64,000 nt of DNA, from contig QXJR01000011.1 in assembly GCA_020975725.1 (NCBI GenBank), forward strand, positions 248,001 to 312,000, in the 5' to 3' direction. The translations under genes were made by a program, and so were the position numbers. Of this stretch, positions 52,229-62,160 are shown piece after piece (positions within the stretch are counted from its first letter, which is position 1; the number at the start of each line of letters is the position of its first letter). The stretch is from Picocystis sp. L7. Lineage: Eukaryota > Chlorophyta > Picocystophyceae > Picocystales > Picocystaceae. The notes beneath the pieces are model-generated. The model saw nothing but the letters and a program-made list of their open reading frames with translations, was not told where the DNA came from and made no database searches.

Positions 52229-53380
52229 ATGGCGCGCGTGGCGGCGAGGACCGCGCAACGCGTGGCCAGGAAGCTCAAGGACGCGGTTCCCGGAGACGTG
52301 CTGGACGACATCTACCGGTGTGCCACCAAAAGACAGGTGGGGGTCAGCCTCAAGTACATGCTGGACTTCGGTGCCTTTCCGATCGAAAGGCAAATGATCG
52401 TCTCGGCGCAGTTCCTACACAAAGAACTGCCGGTCAGGCTCGCACATCGAGTCGTCGAAGTCGACAACCTGCCGCTGGGCCTTTCCACCAAACCTCCGGT
52501 CGCGAAAGTTAGAGATTGGTACATCGAATCCTTCCGGGAGCTCCGAGAGTTTCCGGAGGTCAAGGATATGAAGGACGAGGCGAAACTTACAGATCTGCTC
52601 CGAAAGATCAAGACAAGACACAACAACGTCGTGCCCATGATGGCCCTCGGAGTCAACATGCTGAAGAAAGAGCTCAATGCAGAAGACGAAGAAGGGCTGG
52701 GTAAGCTCCCCGAAATTCACCAGTTTCTGGATGGCTTTTACATGTCCAGAATCGGCATTCGAATGCTCATAGGACAGCACATTTCGCTGCACGATCCACC
52801 CCGAGAAGACTACATTGGTCTTATCTGTAAAAAGGTATGTCCTGTGAAGGTGGCGGAAGAAGCGATCGAAGATGCAAGAAGCATCTGCTACAGGGAGTAC
52901 GGCGATGCGCCCGATGTGCAGATCTACGGGAATTCAGGCTTCACCTTTGCCTACGTGCCGGAGCACTTGCACCATATGCTGTTTGAGTTGATCAAGAATT
53001 CGCTCAGGGCAGTTCAAGACAGGTTTGTGGATGACATGGAAAGGATAGCCCCTCCCATACGCATCATTGTAGCGGAGGGGGAAGAGGACGTCACCATCAA
53101 GGTGAGCGATGAAGGTGGCGGCATCCCTCGCAGCGGCATGCCAAAAATCTGGACCTACTTGTACTCTACTGCAAAATTTCCAGCCATAAATTTGATGGCC
53201 GAGGAGGACATTGGAAGTGGACCCAGTGTTCTTGCTGGGTATGGCTACGGGCTCCCCATCAGCAGACTGTATGCTCGTTACTTTGGTGGAGATTTGCAGA
53301 TAATATCGATGGAAGGGTATGGAACCGATGCGTACCTGCATGTAAACCGTCTGGCGGACGGGCAGGAGCCGCTCCCCTAA
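52229..53380 (+). CDS. PDK: Pyruvate dehydrogenase kinase (PDK)
   Basis: Mitochondrial kinase that inactivates the E1-alpha subunit of pyruvate dehydrogenase. 383 residues from the ATG at 52229; the start is chosen because it opens an Arg/Ala-rich targeting stretch (MARVAARTAQRVARKLK). An N-terminal helical bundle (about 25-170) is followed by a GHKL ATP-binding domain: N box HMLFELIKNSLRA near 255, G1 DEGGGIPR near 297 and G2 GYGYGLPISRLYARYFGG near 345. The PDK/BCKDK family hallmark is met; the spacing and ELREFPEVKD-type text favour PDK over the branched-chain kinase. AATAAA at 53439-53444 follows the stop. Confidence 0.93.
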   Translation: MARVAARTAQRVARKLKDAVPGDVLDDIYRCATKRQVGVSLKYMLDFGAFPIERQMIVSAQFLHKELPVRLAHRVVEVDNLPLGLSTKPPVAKVRDWYIESFRELREFPEVKDMKDEAKLTDLLRKIKTRHNNVVPMMALGVNMLKKELNAEDEEGLGKLPEIHQFLDGFYMSRIGIRMLIGQHISLHDPPREDYIGLICKKVCPVKVAEEAIEDARSICYREYGDAPDVQIYGNSGFTFAYVPEHLHHMLFELIKNSLRAVQDRFVDDMERIAPPIRIIVAEGEEDVTIKVSDEGGGIPRSGMPKIWTYLYSTAKFPAINLMAEEDIGSGPSVLAGYGYGLPISRLYARYFGGDLQIISMEGYGTDAYLHVNRLADGQEPLP

Positions 53381-53438
53381 CATCTAGGATTTTTGTGATT
53401 TCTTATATTGGATTGATTTGCATGAGCGAGCGAAAGAG

Positions 53439-53444
53439 AATAAA
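53439..53444 (+). terminator. AATAAA poly(A) signal of PDK
   Basis: AATAAA 58 bp beyond the stop. Confidence 0.5.
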
Positions 53445-53663
53445 TCCAAGGCCTCCTACTCTATGTACACTACGGAGGGGCAGAATACATCGAACTTTGA
53501 AGGAAAGAGAGAAATAACGAAGCAACAGAACCTCAATTGATATTTACAGTTCTCGCCGCGGGTTTTTCCTATTCCTTCATGAACGTTCGTTGATTGCACC
53601 GATGCTTTTGATCCTTAGAATTGCGCTACCGTAAAGAGCGGTTTTCTGATCGGGAGAACGATC

Positions 53664-54725
53664 TCAATACCTGGAGAGAATCGTAAACTCGTCGTCTTCC
53701 ATCGCCCTTACCTCTGATACCCCTGGGATGTTATCCAGGCCCAAGTCGTTCAATATCCGCACTCCCTCTTCCCTGAGTTCCTTGGAGTAAGGTACGTAGG
53801 GCAATCTGAACACTGGCTTGACCAACCCTGTCATGGCCATGAGCGTGTTGATCCCCACCGGATTAGGCTCCCTAAAGAGCCAGTTTGCCAGGGGAGCCAC
53901 CTTGTTGGCTAGCTCTCCGTCTTCTTCGGCCATGAGCTTGGCAAAGAGTCCTGGGATGACGTTCGAGGTGACGGAGATCACCCCCGTCGCACCCGCTTGG
54001 TGCCTTGCATCGTGAGCTTCGTCATCGTTCCCACTCCAACACGTGATACCCTTGGCGGAGTAGTTGGAGATCCGCTCGTTTCCCGTGCATTCCTTCATGC
54101 CAAGGAAGTTGGGATGTCCCGCCATTTTTTCCACGACGCGCGGCGTGATGTCTTGTGCTGTCCTACCAGGCACGTTGTAGACGATGCACGGTCCTTCGTC
54201 CATGACGGCTTCGAAGTGTGTGATCAGTCCCTTTTCGGACGTCTTGCCGTAGTACGGGTTGATTTGCAGCGCAGCGTGCATGCCCACGGCGAACCCTTGC
54301 TCGGTGGCGTGGAGCGCTTCTCGGGTGGAGTTACTTCCAGTGTTTCCGATGATTTTGATTTGGTTCCCGTAGTTGTTCACGGCATGAGCAATGATCATGA
54401 TGTGTTCGTCCCAAGACATGAGTTGTCCTTCCCCAGTGGTTCCACCCACGATGATTCCTTCGACACCATGGTTGGCTTGCAGCTCGACGAGTCGATCGAA
54501 CGCTTGGAGGTCGAACTTCCCGTTCTTCAGGTAGGGGGTTTTGATGGCCGTGATCAGCCTGCATTTCTTCACGGATTCCCTCCTCTCCACCTGCTTGGTT
54601 TCCGTCTGTTCGGGGGTGAGGATCGCACGCGCCGCCACTTGCCTCTCCCGTGGATGCTTAAATCCGTTCTTCCCGGCGTGCTCAACCCTCTGGGTGCTTT
54701 TCGGGGCGTGCAACGCGCGTGCCAT
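53664..54725 (-). CDS. DAPA: 4-hydroxy-tetrahydrodipicolinate synthase (DHDPS), plastid
   Basis: First committed enzyme of lysine synthesis: condenses pyruvate with aspartate semialdehyde. 353 residues from the ATG at 54725 (another in-frame ATG lies 12 codons upstream). The first ~45 residues are Arg/Lys/Ser-rich, a plastid transit peptide. The TIM-barrel marks are GGTTGEGQLMSWDEH, YNVPGRT with the catalytic Tyr, and the Schiff-base Lys in LGMKECTGN. The sequence follows plant DHDPS closely (plant form, lysine-inhibited). It converges on PDK and diverges from the FemAB-like gene. Confidence 0.94.
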   Translation of the reverse strand: MARALHAPKSTQRVEHAGKNGFKHPRERQVAARAILTPEQTETKQVERRESVKKCRLITAIKTPYLKNGKFDLQAFDRLVELQANHGVEGIIVGGTTGEGQLMSWDEHIMIIAHAVNNYGNQIKIIGNTGSNSTREALHATEQGFAVGMHAALQINPYYGKTSEKGLITHFEAVMDEGPCIVYNVPGRTAQDITPRVVEKMAGHPNFLGMKECTGNERISNYSAKGITCWSGNDDEAHDARHQAGATGVISVTSNVIPGLFAKLMAEEDGELANKVAPLANWLFREPNPVGINTLMAMTGLVKPVFRLPYVPYSKELREEGVRILNDLGLDNIPGVSEVRAMEDDEFTILSRY

Positions 54726-55264
54726 GTCTTTCCACGCCCTCAGGTATCCTTTCGAACGCAATCCACGTTCCCAGTCGCAGTGGTTCGGCGCGTCTTCGTG
54801 CGCGTCGACGCGACGGTTGGCGACGGTCTCTTTCTCCGCTGGAAAGTCGCGGTTATGGAGATCACAACCGTTTGTTATTCTCTCCCATGGATACCGTTAC
54901 GGATGTCGTGGACCCGGGGTTCCCACTCCCTTTCCTCCTTTCAAAGCCACACCCTTCTCCCGGTTCGCAAGACCCCGTTCCAAAGGCAAGATGCGTGAAG
55001 AGAAGGGACATCAGAAGGGGGGAGATCGGAACCAGAAGAGACGAACCCAGAGGGTGAACAGACGCGCAGGGAGTCGAACCCAGGGAGAGCAGAAGGGGAC
55101 AAGGGGAAAAAGGAAGGGCAGTAGAAGGAGAGAAGGGGAACAGAAGGGGAGCGTAGAAGGCTTGAAGGGGAGAGTAGAAGGGAACCGTAGGGAAGAGAGG
55201 GACGAGTGAGTGAAGGGAGTGGGTCCACGTGGCTGTGAGGTGCAGTGCGCACTGGCGCGGTGGA
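54726..55264. other. Upstream region with a long purine-rich tract
   Basis: 539 bp between divergent DHDPS and the FemAB-like gene. From about 54990 to 55225 the plus strand is overwhelmingly A and G (GGGG, GAAG and AGAAGGG units). A GAGTCGAACCC word near 55072 is like a tRNA B-box on the minus strand, but nothing else of a tRNA is present. Confidence 0.55.
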
Positions 55265-56542
55265 ATGGAGGCATCTCCACTCGTGTCGGCAGGACCAGGG
55301 AAGAAAAACACCTGTAATCCAGCAAGATGGAAGAGAAGAGGGATCTGCAAAGCCACACGAGAGGCGCAAGATGCACAAGTGCAGCTGAGCCTCGTAAACA
55401 GCATCCAAGACGTACCTACGGAAGAGTGGGACGCGTGCTGGAATGGCAAAGGAGGTAAAAATCCCTTCCTGCAGCACAAGTTCCTCTCCTGCCTCGAAAG
55501 GAGCGGGAGCGTGGGCAAGAGAACCGGATGGCAACCACAACACCTCGTGGCCAAAGAAACCACCACAGGAAAACTACTTGCCTGCATGCCTTTGTACCTC
55601 AAAAGCCACAGCTATGGTGAGTACGTGTTCGACCATAGCTGGGCTTCCGCGTATTTCCAATACGGGGGAGAAAATTACTATCCGAAATTGCAGTCATGCG
55701 TGCCATTCACGCCCGCCACTGGAAACAGGATGCTGGTACGCGACAGCCCTGAAGCGGAAGGTATTGCTAAAGCAGTATCTGGTGCACTCCCAGAGGTAGT
55801 AGATGCACTGGGGGTCTCCTCCCTCCACGTCACATTCAACACGCCCCAGGAGTGGGAAGAGCTCAAACATGCAGGATTCTTGCAGAGGATAGGCATGCAA
55901 TACCACTGGAAAAACAACGGATACAATACCTTCGATGACTTCCTTGGAGAGCTCCAGCAGAAAAAAAGGAAGAGTATTCGGCAGGAGAGGAAAAAAGTGG
56001 CCACAAGCTCGGTCAAAATCCATAGGCTGACTGGGGAACAAATCCAACCCAAGCACTGGGATGCATTTTATAGATTCTATCGCAACACGACCGATCGCAA
56101 GTGGGGACAGGCTTATCTCTCCAAGGAGTTCTTCCGTCTTGTGGGTGAAGAAATGGCCAACGATGTGCTGCTGGTAGTTGCTTTGGAAGATGAAGAGATC
56201 GTCGCTGGAGCACTGAACTTCATTGGGGAAGACTGCTTGTTTGGTCGAAACTGGGGATGCAAGTATGGCGACTACTACAAATTCCTGCACTTTGAGCTAT
56301 GCTATTACCAGGCCATCGAATACGCTATCGAAAAAGGATTGCCTCGGGTCGAAGCTGGAGCGCAAGGTGAGCACAAAATTCAGCGTGGTTATCTCCCAAC
56401 TGCAACGTACAGTAGCCACTATTTCACCAACAAGGAGTTTCAAAAAGCTGTGGACAAATTTCTGCATCACGAGAAACGCCAAATGCTGCAAACCATTGAG
56501 ATTTTGGGTGAGGCAAGCCCGTTCAAGCAAGGAAGGTTGTAA
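55265..56542 (+). CDS. FemAB-like (DUF482/PF04339) N-acyltransferase-fold protein
   Basis: Member of a GNAT-like, FemAB-related family found in bacteria and in plants; the substrate is unknown. 425 residues from the ATG at 55265 (a GTG in frame at 55229 is not needed). The family's central blocks are seen: PFLQHKFLSCLERSGSVG near 79, DHSWASAYFQYG near 133, NTPQEWEELKHAGFL near 195, and RKSIRQERKKV, FYRNTTDRKWGQAYL and HKIQRGYLPTATYSSHY nearer the C-terminus. The N-terminal ~45 residues are Arg/Lys-rich and may target an organelle. The frame is one intact exon. AATAAA at 56625-56630. Confidence 0.88.
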   Translation: MEASPLVSAGPGKKNTCNPARWKRRGICKATREAQDAQVQLSLVNSIQDVPTEEWDACWNGKGGKNPFLQHKFLSCLERSGSVGKRTGWQPQHLVAKETTTGKLLACMPLYLKSHSYGEYVFDHSWASAYFQYGGENYYPKLQSCVPFTPATGNRMLVRDSPEAEGIAKAVSGALPEVVDALGVSSLHVTFNTPQEWEELKHAGFLQRIGMQYHWKNNGYNTFDDFLGELQQKKRKSIRQERKKVATSSVKIHRLTGEQIQPKHWDAFYRFYRNTTDRKWGQAYLSKEFFRLVGEEMANDVLLVVALEDEEIVAGALNFIGEDCLFGRNWGCKYGDYYKFLHFELCYYQAIEYAIEKGLPRVEAGAQGEHKIQRGYLPTATYSSHYFTNKEFQKAVDKFLHHEKRQMLQTIEILGEASPFKQGRL

Positions 56543-56624
56543 ATACTAAGCATACATTGTGTTCCATTACCCATCGCTGGTCTGCAGGACAAGTATAGGA
56601 GGTGTACATAAGAAGTATCAATTC

Positions 56625-56630
56625 AATAAA
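56625..56630 (+). terminator. AATAAA poly(A) signal of the FemAB-like gene
   Basis: AATAAA 82 bp beyond the stop, in the 148-bp gap before the convergent starch synthase. Confidence 0.5.
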
Positions 56631-56690
56631 CGTGTTTGTGAGGAATGTTGTGTACTTGTTAGTTGTAAGGGACACACCAAAGGCCCTGCA

Positions 56691-58712
56691 CTAAGCGTAG
56701 GGTGGGTCCATCAGTGCCCACTCAAAAATTTGCTCATATTGCTCCGCAGAATGCTCCCATGTGAAATCTTGAGTCATCCCCCGTTGTTGGATACCTGCCC
56801 ATGAGTCCTTGTGGTGCCGGTAGGTGTCGACTGCAATTTCCAAGGCACTGAGCATGGCCCATTTCTCTGCAGGAGAAAATGTCCAGCCTGTACCGGTTCC
56901 AAGTTTACCTTTTGCAAAAGGGTTAAAGTCGTCGATAGTGTCACGTAGTCCACCTGTGCTATGGGCCACAGGTACAGTGCCATAGCGCATCGCGTAGAGC
57001 TGGTTCAAACCACAAGGTTCGAAACGGCTGGGCATGAGAAGAATGTCTGCACCTGCAATAAGCTTGTGGGCAGTTGGAACACTGAAACCGACCCACCCAC
57101 GAAAGGAGTCAGGATAAGCAGTCTCAGCCCATCTCATCCACTTCTCGATTTCTGCATCCCCACTCCCGAGCATGATAATCTGCGCATCCATAGCAACCAT
57201 TTCTTGTAGTGAGTCTCGAACCAAGTCTGGCCCTTTCTGGTGATCTAACCTCCCGATGAAGCATATCACAGGAGCATTAGGCCTACATGGCAATCCCATT
57301 TGTTTTTGAAGAGCCTCTTTACAAAAGGCCTTACCAGATAAATCTACTGCATTAAAGGTTTTCTCAATGAGCTGGTCCGTGTCTGGATCCCACTCTTGGT
57401 AGTCGACACCATTCGTAACCCCATTGAGTACATGTTGCCTCGAGCGTAACAAATGATCAAGACCCCAACCTCCTTCTGGGGTAGTAATTTCCCAAGCATA
57501 ACCCTGCGATACTGTCATTAGTCTGTCTGCTGTTACGGTCGCACCCTTCAATATGTTTACAGCCTCTCCTTTGTCTAGCTCATGGGCTCTCGCCCATTCC
57601 GGGAAAACCCATTCCAAGGCTCCATACCATTCCCCTGGCAAGCCAAAGTTGCTATATGTTGTTGCCGGTTCAACGCCTTGATGGGATAAGTTGTGTATGC
57701 ACAGAATGCTTCGAGCATCTCTGTACACTCCATGGGGTCTATACTTTGCAGCAAGATACACCGGGACCATGCCTGCATGCCAGTCGTTAGCCACAAACAC
57801 GCATTTTTCTCCATAAACTGACCCTTGCAAGTTTAGATTCAGAGGAGCTTCACAAGCAGCTAGAGAAAGGAGCGTGAACCGAAACTGGTTGTCCCCAAAA
57901 GCTCCCGCCTCATCCCCATAGGGGGTGCCTGCACGTTGAAAGACTGGATGATCTACAAACACCCAATCTACGTTCTCCTTTCTCAAGTGGAAGTACGTAA
58001 CTTTGTGCCGTCCACAAACATACCCCATGTCAATATTGACTTCACAGTCTGTTTCTTTTGCATCCGCGTACCTTGAGTCTGTTACGCCATTGATGTACCT
58101 CGGGACAACGACCATGACCCGGTGTCCACGATTAGCAAGTGCGTATGGGAGCGATCCCACTACATCCCCCAGTCCTCCGGTTTTTGACCAGGGTGCAGCT
58201 TCCGAACTCACGAAAACAATATTCATCTTGGTTCTCACCACCCCGGTTCCAGGACTCTGAGAGAGGCGATCCAGCGAATTCTTCCTGTCTTCGTCATTGG
58301 ATGGGCTTGGTTGTCTCGGCTGTTCATTGAATTCTATTCTTTCACTCGCATCGATCTCTTGTTCGAGTTCCGGAGGACAAGCCCCTTCGGGGGGTTGTGC
58401 TTCGAGCCTCGCTCGCAACACTTCTCGAGAGGGCACTTCTCTTGCGTGTTCGAATTCGGGTCCACCTTTGGGTGCGACGATGGTCTCGTCGAGTTTTCCG
58501 AGCACGTCCTTGAGCTTATCGTTGATCTCTTGGAGCTTCCGGATCTCGTCCTGGAGTGGTTCCACTGGCTGGTCGTCCACCACGTATTCGCTCTGTTCTT
58601 CCGGTTTGACCTTTGCGACGGTGCATCCGTTCCTCTTCGCACATCTGTCCTTCTTCCCTCTTCTCGATCCACACGCGGTGAATCTCGTGGTCAGGATCGA
58701 ACGCGCGTGCAT
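56691..58712 (-). CDS. Starch synthase, SSI/SSII type (GT5), plastid
   Basis: Elongates alpha-1,4 glucan from ADP-glucose in the plastid. 673 residues from the ATG at 58712. The first ~35 residues are an Arg/Lys/Ser-rich transit peptide, followed by an acidic, coiled linker (about 40-150). The GT5 catalytic domain (about 160-660) carries KTGGLGDVVGSLP near 178 and the second glucan site SRFEPCGLNQLYAMRYGT nearer the end. The text FVANDWHAGMVPVYLAAKY and SHQGVEPATTYSNFGLP follows plant SSI/SSII, not red-algal or GBSS forms. This is among the best evidence for a green plastid. The single exon is intact. Confidence 0.95.
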   Translation of the reverse strand: MHARSILTTRFTACGSRRGKKDRCAKRNGCTVAKVKPEEQSEYVVDDQPVEPLQDEIRKLQEINDKLKDVLGKLDETIVAPKGGPEFEHAREVPSREVLRARLEAQPPEGACPPELEQEIDASERIEFNEQPRQPSPSNDEDRKNSLDRLSQSPGTGVVRTKMNIVFVSSEAAPWSKTGGLGDVVGSLPYALANRGHRVMVVVPRYINGVTDSRYADAKETDCEVNIDMGYVCGRHKVTYFHLRKENVDWVFVDHPVFQRAGTPYGDEAGAFGDNQFRFTLLSLAACEAPLNLNLQGSVYGEKCVFVANDWHAGMVPVYLAAKYRPHGVYRDARSILCIHNLSHQGVEPATTYSNFGLPGEWYGALEWVFPEWARAHELDKGEAVNILKGATVTADRLMTVSQGYAWEITTPEGGWGLDHLLRSRQHVLNGVTNGVDYQEWDPDTDQLIEKTFNAVDLSGKAFCKEALQKQMGLPCRPNAPVICFIGRLDHQKGPDLVRDSLQEMVAMDAQIIMLGSGDAEIEKWMRWAETAYPDSFRGWVGFSVPTAHKLIAGADILLMPSRFEPCGLNQLYAMRYGTVPVAHSTGGLRDTIDDFNPFAKGKLGTGTGWTFSPAEKWAMLSALEIAVDTYRHHKDSWAGIQQRGMTQDFTWEHSAEQYEQIFEWALMDPPYA

Positions 58713-59553
58713 GTCGATCGGAAGCGGTGCTGTGTATGCGACGAAAAAGTAGTGGTGGCGGTTGGGCGGTTGGTGTCGACAATCCGGTTGGATCACGTTC
58801 CGGAAAAGGACTTGGTGGTCCTCCCTCCTCCGATGAAACCCGCGATCGCGTCCAATCGATTGGACAGGGTTGAAAGGAACCGATCGGATCGACCCCCCAA
58901 GGACACGTCCCCGAGTCGCCCCCGGTTCCGACACTGCGGGATGGGCAAGTCCAAGCCAGCCAGAATGGTAGGCTCAAGCCATGGGAGTGCCCTGGCCGTC
59001 CAACAGACTTGAAGGTGTTAGAACGACAGGCGTGGACCTTTCCATATAGAACGAGCACGCAGCGCCAAAAACGCGAACGACCAGCCACAGGACAATTGAT
59101 GTCAAAGGTTGCATCGTGAAGCGTGCAACACGCATCAAGGAATTCTGTGGGCTTGGAACAGATGTACTTGGGCATGACGGCGCACTCGTCCTCATCAACG
59201 AATCGAGAGAGGAAGTGCAACAGATAGACAACCAAGGAGGTCGTAGACTCGAGGATAGAGGGGACATGGGAGCCCGATGAATCGCAAATATTGTACAAGC
59301 CGGTCTGCCTGAAACAAATAGCTGGAGCCACCAAACAAGGGTGGGATCAAAGTAGACCACGAGGTGGAGCAAGCAAGGAACGGAAAAGTGGCAAGTGTAG
59401 GACAATGCGTCCCATTGATCACAAATGAAGTTGAAAGGCTGTAGGCCGCTGAGTTGACAACATATTGTTGTGGTGGCCCCAAGTGGTGCTGTACCTATAA
59501 TGCTTTCTGTACCCACCCAGCAGTCTTCTTCTGGACTGAGGAGAAAGCTTGAT
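58713..59553. other. Gene-poor spacer upstream of the starch synthase
   Basis: 841 bp. Three overlapping minus-strand frames (58974-59585, 59195-59482, 58516-59334) stay open with cysteine- and serine-rich content but none matches a known family. An orphan gene cannot be excluded. Confidence 0.4.
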
Positions 59554-59558
59554 TTATT
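59553..59558 (-). terminator. AATAAA signal overlapping the bromodomain stop
   Basis: Minus-strand AATAAA contains the TAA stop at 59556-59554. Confidence 0.5.
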
Positions 59559-61706
59559 TCTTTTGTCCTTGTCCTTGCAGCACACCGGACTGGTAAGCTT
59601 GGAGCTTCTGCACTGCAGCTAGGACAGCGCGCTTGCTTTCTTCTGTCTTCAGATTCATTGAAGGCTGCAGCTTGAAGGGAAGATTAGGCTGCAATTGCTG
59701 CACCAACAGGTGACCAGATGAACGACCATGATTGTGCTGCTTGTGGAAAAAATTGGGCTTTGCATCTGCTGGGAGAGAAGTTGCCGTCTTCCGTTTTTCT
59801 TCCGATCCGTGTTTCTTTGCAGTGGGGCAAACACTGCTTTGACCCTGTTGTGCTACCCTCTTGTGCGAAATGGCTGTGGAGCTGGTGGTGGTCCCTGTCC
59901 CACCATTCCATTGTTGCTTCTTCTCAACTAAGCTGGTACTAGCAAGGGGGCGTGCATTCGCAGAAGCACCCAGTGGCGTATGCCCAGGTGCCATCATTTC
60001 AGAAGCTGGCATGTCACTTGCTCCTTTCTCATCTGATTTCTCCTTGCAAGGCCCTCCTTCGTTGTGCATGGCTTCTTGGCTGCCACTGGCCATCGACCCA
60101 GGACCTGAAGAGTGATCTTCTGTAGATTTGCTCGTCGTCGTCTTTTCCCCGGCCAACCGAACACCAACAAGAGGTTGTGGAAATACCGATATGGGGTCGG
60201 CTGTCCCATTCTTGGTCGGTCGGTTGGGAGTTGAAGCAGTATGCAAGCGGCCATGTAAAGCCTGAGTGCTTTCCCCAAACATGTTATGACTTGAGGGTTG
60301 CCATGGTAAAAACGGAACAGCCCTAGCAAGACACAATTCTCTTGCCCGTCCATGCAACTTGGCCGCAAAGCGACATATGCTGCGTGCATAGCCATCAACA
60401 GGAAGTGCAAATCTCTGCGGTACCATGGAACTAGCTTTGTCGACAAATGGCACACCTTCTGCATTTGCACCTCCATGCAATGCACCTAAGTTGCGTTGTT
60501 TCTTCTTAAGCTGAACGTGCTTGTTCACTTGTTCCACCTCGGCCAATCGTTCTTTTATTTCATTTGCTGCGGCTGCTTTAACAGAGAGTTTTACTGGGGC
60601 ATTCGTCTCTTCGCCTTTTTCATCTTCATCAATCAGCATGGAGCCCGATGGCACAGGGGTGTTCCAACCCTCTGGAAGGGTGACCTTCTCACCCCCAGCA
60701 GCAGCAATCTTTGCGGCAACTTTCTTCTGCCAGCGTCTTCGTGCATGTTCGATTATCCTACGTGACACAGCTAGAAGGGCACATGCTTCTTTGTAGAAAA
60801 TCGTGTGTGGTTCGTTGTAAGTCATGGCATTGTTCAGCATCAGTTCCACATCGACCCAGAGTTCTTCAAACGATTGATACTGTCGCAGCCGGATCTTTTC
60901 ACGAATGCATTTAAAGTCCATAGGTTTCTTGATGATGGTAAAGTACCCAGGTGCCACGTCTTCAGTAACAGGTTCGGCAAAAATCAGGTAAACATCTCGC
61001 TTCTGCAACTTGTCCACCACCAGTTCCAGCTCTTTCGCCGTTGGTTTCGGTAGCTGAGATGTTCCCGCGCTAGGTTTTGGAAACTTGACTGTGAGCCCTC
61101 CCCCTGGCGGTTTGCTAGTCTGGGTTTCGTTTGTGTGATTCTTGGCGTCCCCATCTCTATCCCCTGTCCCTTGGCAGTTTCCTAGAACGTCCGGTTTCGT
61201 GCTAGAAGGCTTCTCTTCAGCCTTTGGTTTGCCTTTCTTCCCCGATACGTCCTTGTCCTCCTCAACCTACAGATGGGTCAGCCCTGGCTCATCCCCGTCT
61301 CGCGCGTCTTTCTTCCTTCGTGAGGACGTTCCACGCCGTTCAAGACCGTTGGGTGTGCGTCCGTTTCCACTTCTGGACCCCATCCATCCGCTCGTCCGTG
61401 TCCTCCCAGGCATCCTTCCTCGTTCCAAGGCACGCGTGCACTTGTTTCCTTTTGTTTCACGTGCCTTCGCGTCCTTCCATCTCCGTCGTGCAGTCTTCCT
61501 GCACACGTTTGGTTCGGACGTGGTCCTTGCCAACCCTACCCTGTTCATCCGTGCTTCGTCGTGTGAGTGCTACGTGCACGTACCTCTCTCTTTCGCTTCT
61601 CTTGCCTGTGGTGTGGTGCATCCTGATCGGATGGGTTTGGGCGTGGTTCCTCTTGGGTGCGTCGTGGCAGTTTGATCACCACACGTAGCCCGCCTGCGCC
61701 TGCCAT
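59554..61706 (-). CDS. Bromodomain protein, BRD7/BRD9-like
   Basis: Acetyl-lysine reader; BRD7/9-type proteins sit in SWI/SNF complexes, including in plants. Exons are 61706-61584 and 61266-59554, giving 611 residues; the 317-bp intron has donor GTACGT and a CTGAC...TGTAG acceptor. Exon 1 encodes MAGAGGLRVVIKLPRR, a short basic motif common at this family's N-terminus. The bromodomain (about residues 112-210) contains AEPVTEDVAPGYFTIIKKPMD split over its ZA loop and the acetyl-lysine Asn in YNEPHT. The C-terminal ~380 residues are low-complexity and Ser/Lys-rich. Without exon 1 there is only a GTG to start from, so the two-exon model is preferred. Confidence 0.86.
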
Positions 61707-62160
61707 GGTGGGGACCACGCGAAACCCGTCCACCCCCGTGGAGGATCCTGACCCAAGGCCCCACCCCGCCCCAAACCCAAGGAGGGAAAGATGCCCCCTT
61801 CCCCAATCCCACACCGAAGATCCCGTGCTCCAAACCAACCGGATGCGAGCACGAGATCGAACCCAACCCCAACCCGAGCAAGGGAAAGGTTGCCGAGAAA
61901 CCATCGATCCGGGTGATCCGTCTCGGATGTTCCCCGCCACCCCGATCCGATCTCGGTCCAACGGTCCGGTCCAACCAACCGGGCTGGGGAGGATCCGGGG
62001 GGTGGGTCCGAAGGAACCATCCCAACCCATACGCACCCCAACCACCGCGGTGCCCTCCATTGACCGTCGACCCATGGACCAACACGTGGACGATGCATGA
62101 CCACGCTACCCAAGTACCATGCGGACGTGATGCGAACGCCGATCTAGCCATCACCTAGGT
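61707..62160. other. Upstream region of the bromodomain gene
   Basis: GC-rich, with repeated AACCCCAACC and GATCCG words. Open frames on both strands lack family content. Confidence 0.4.
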
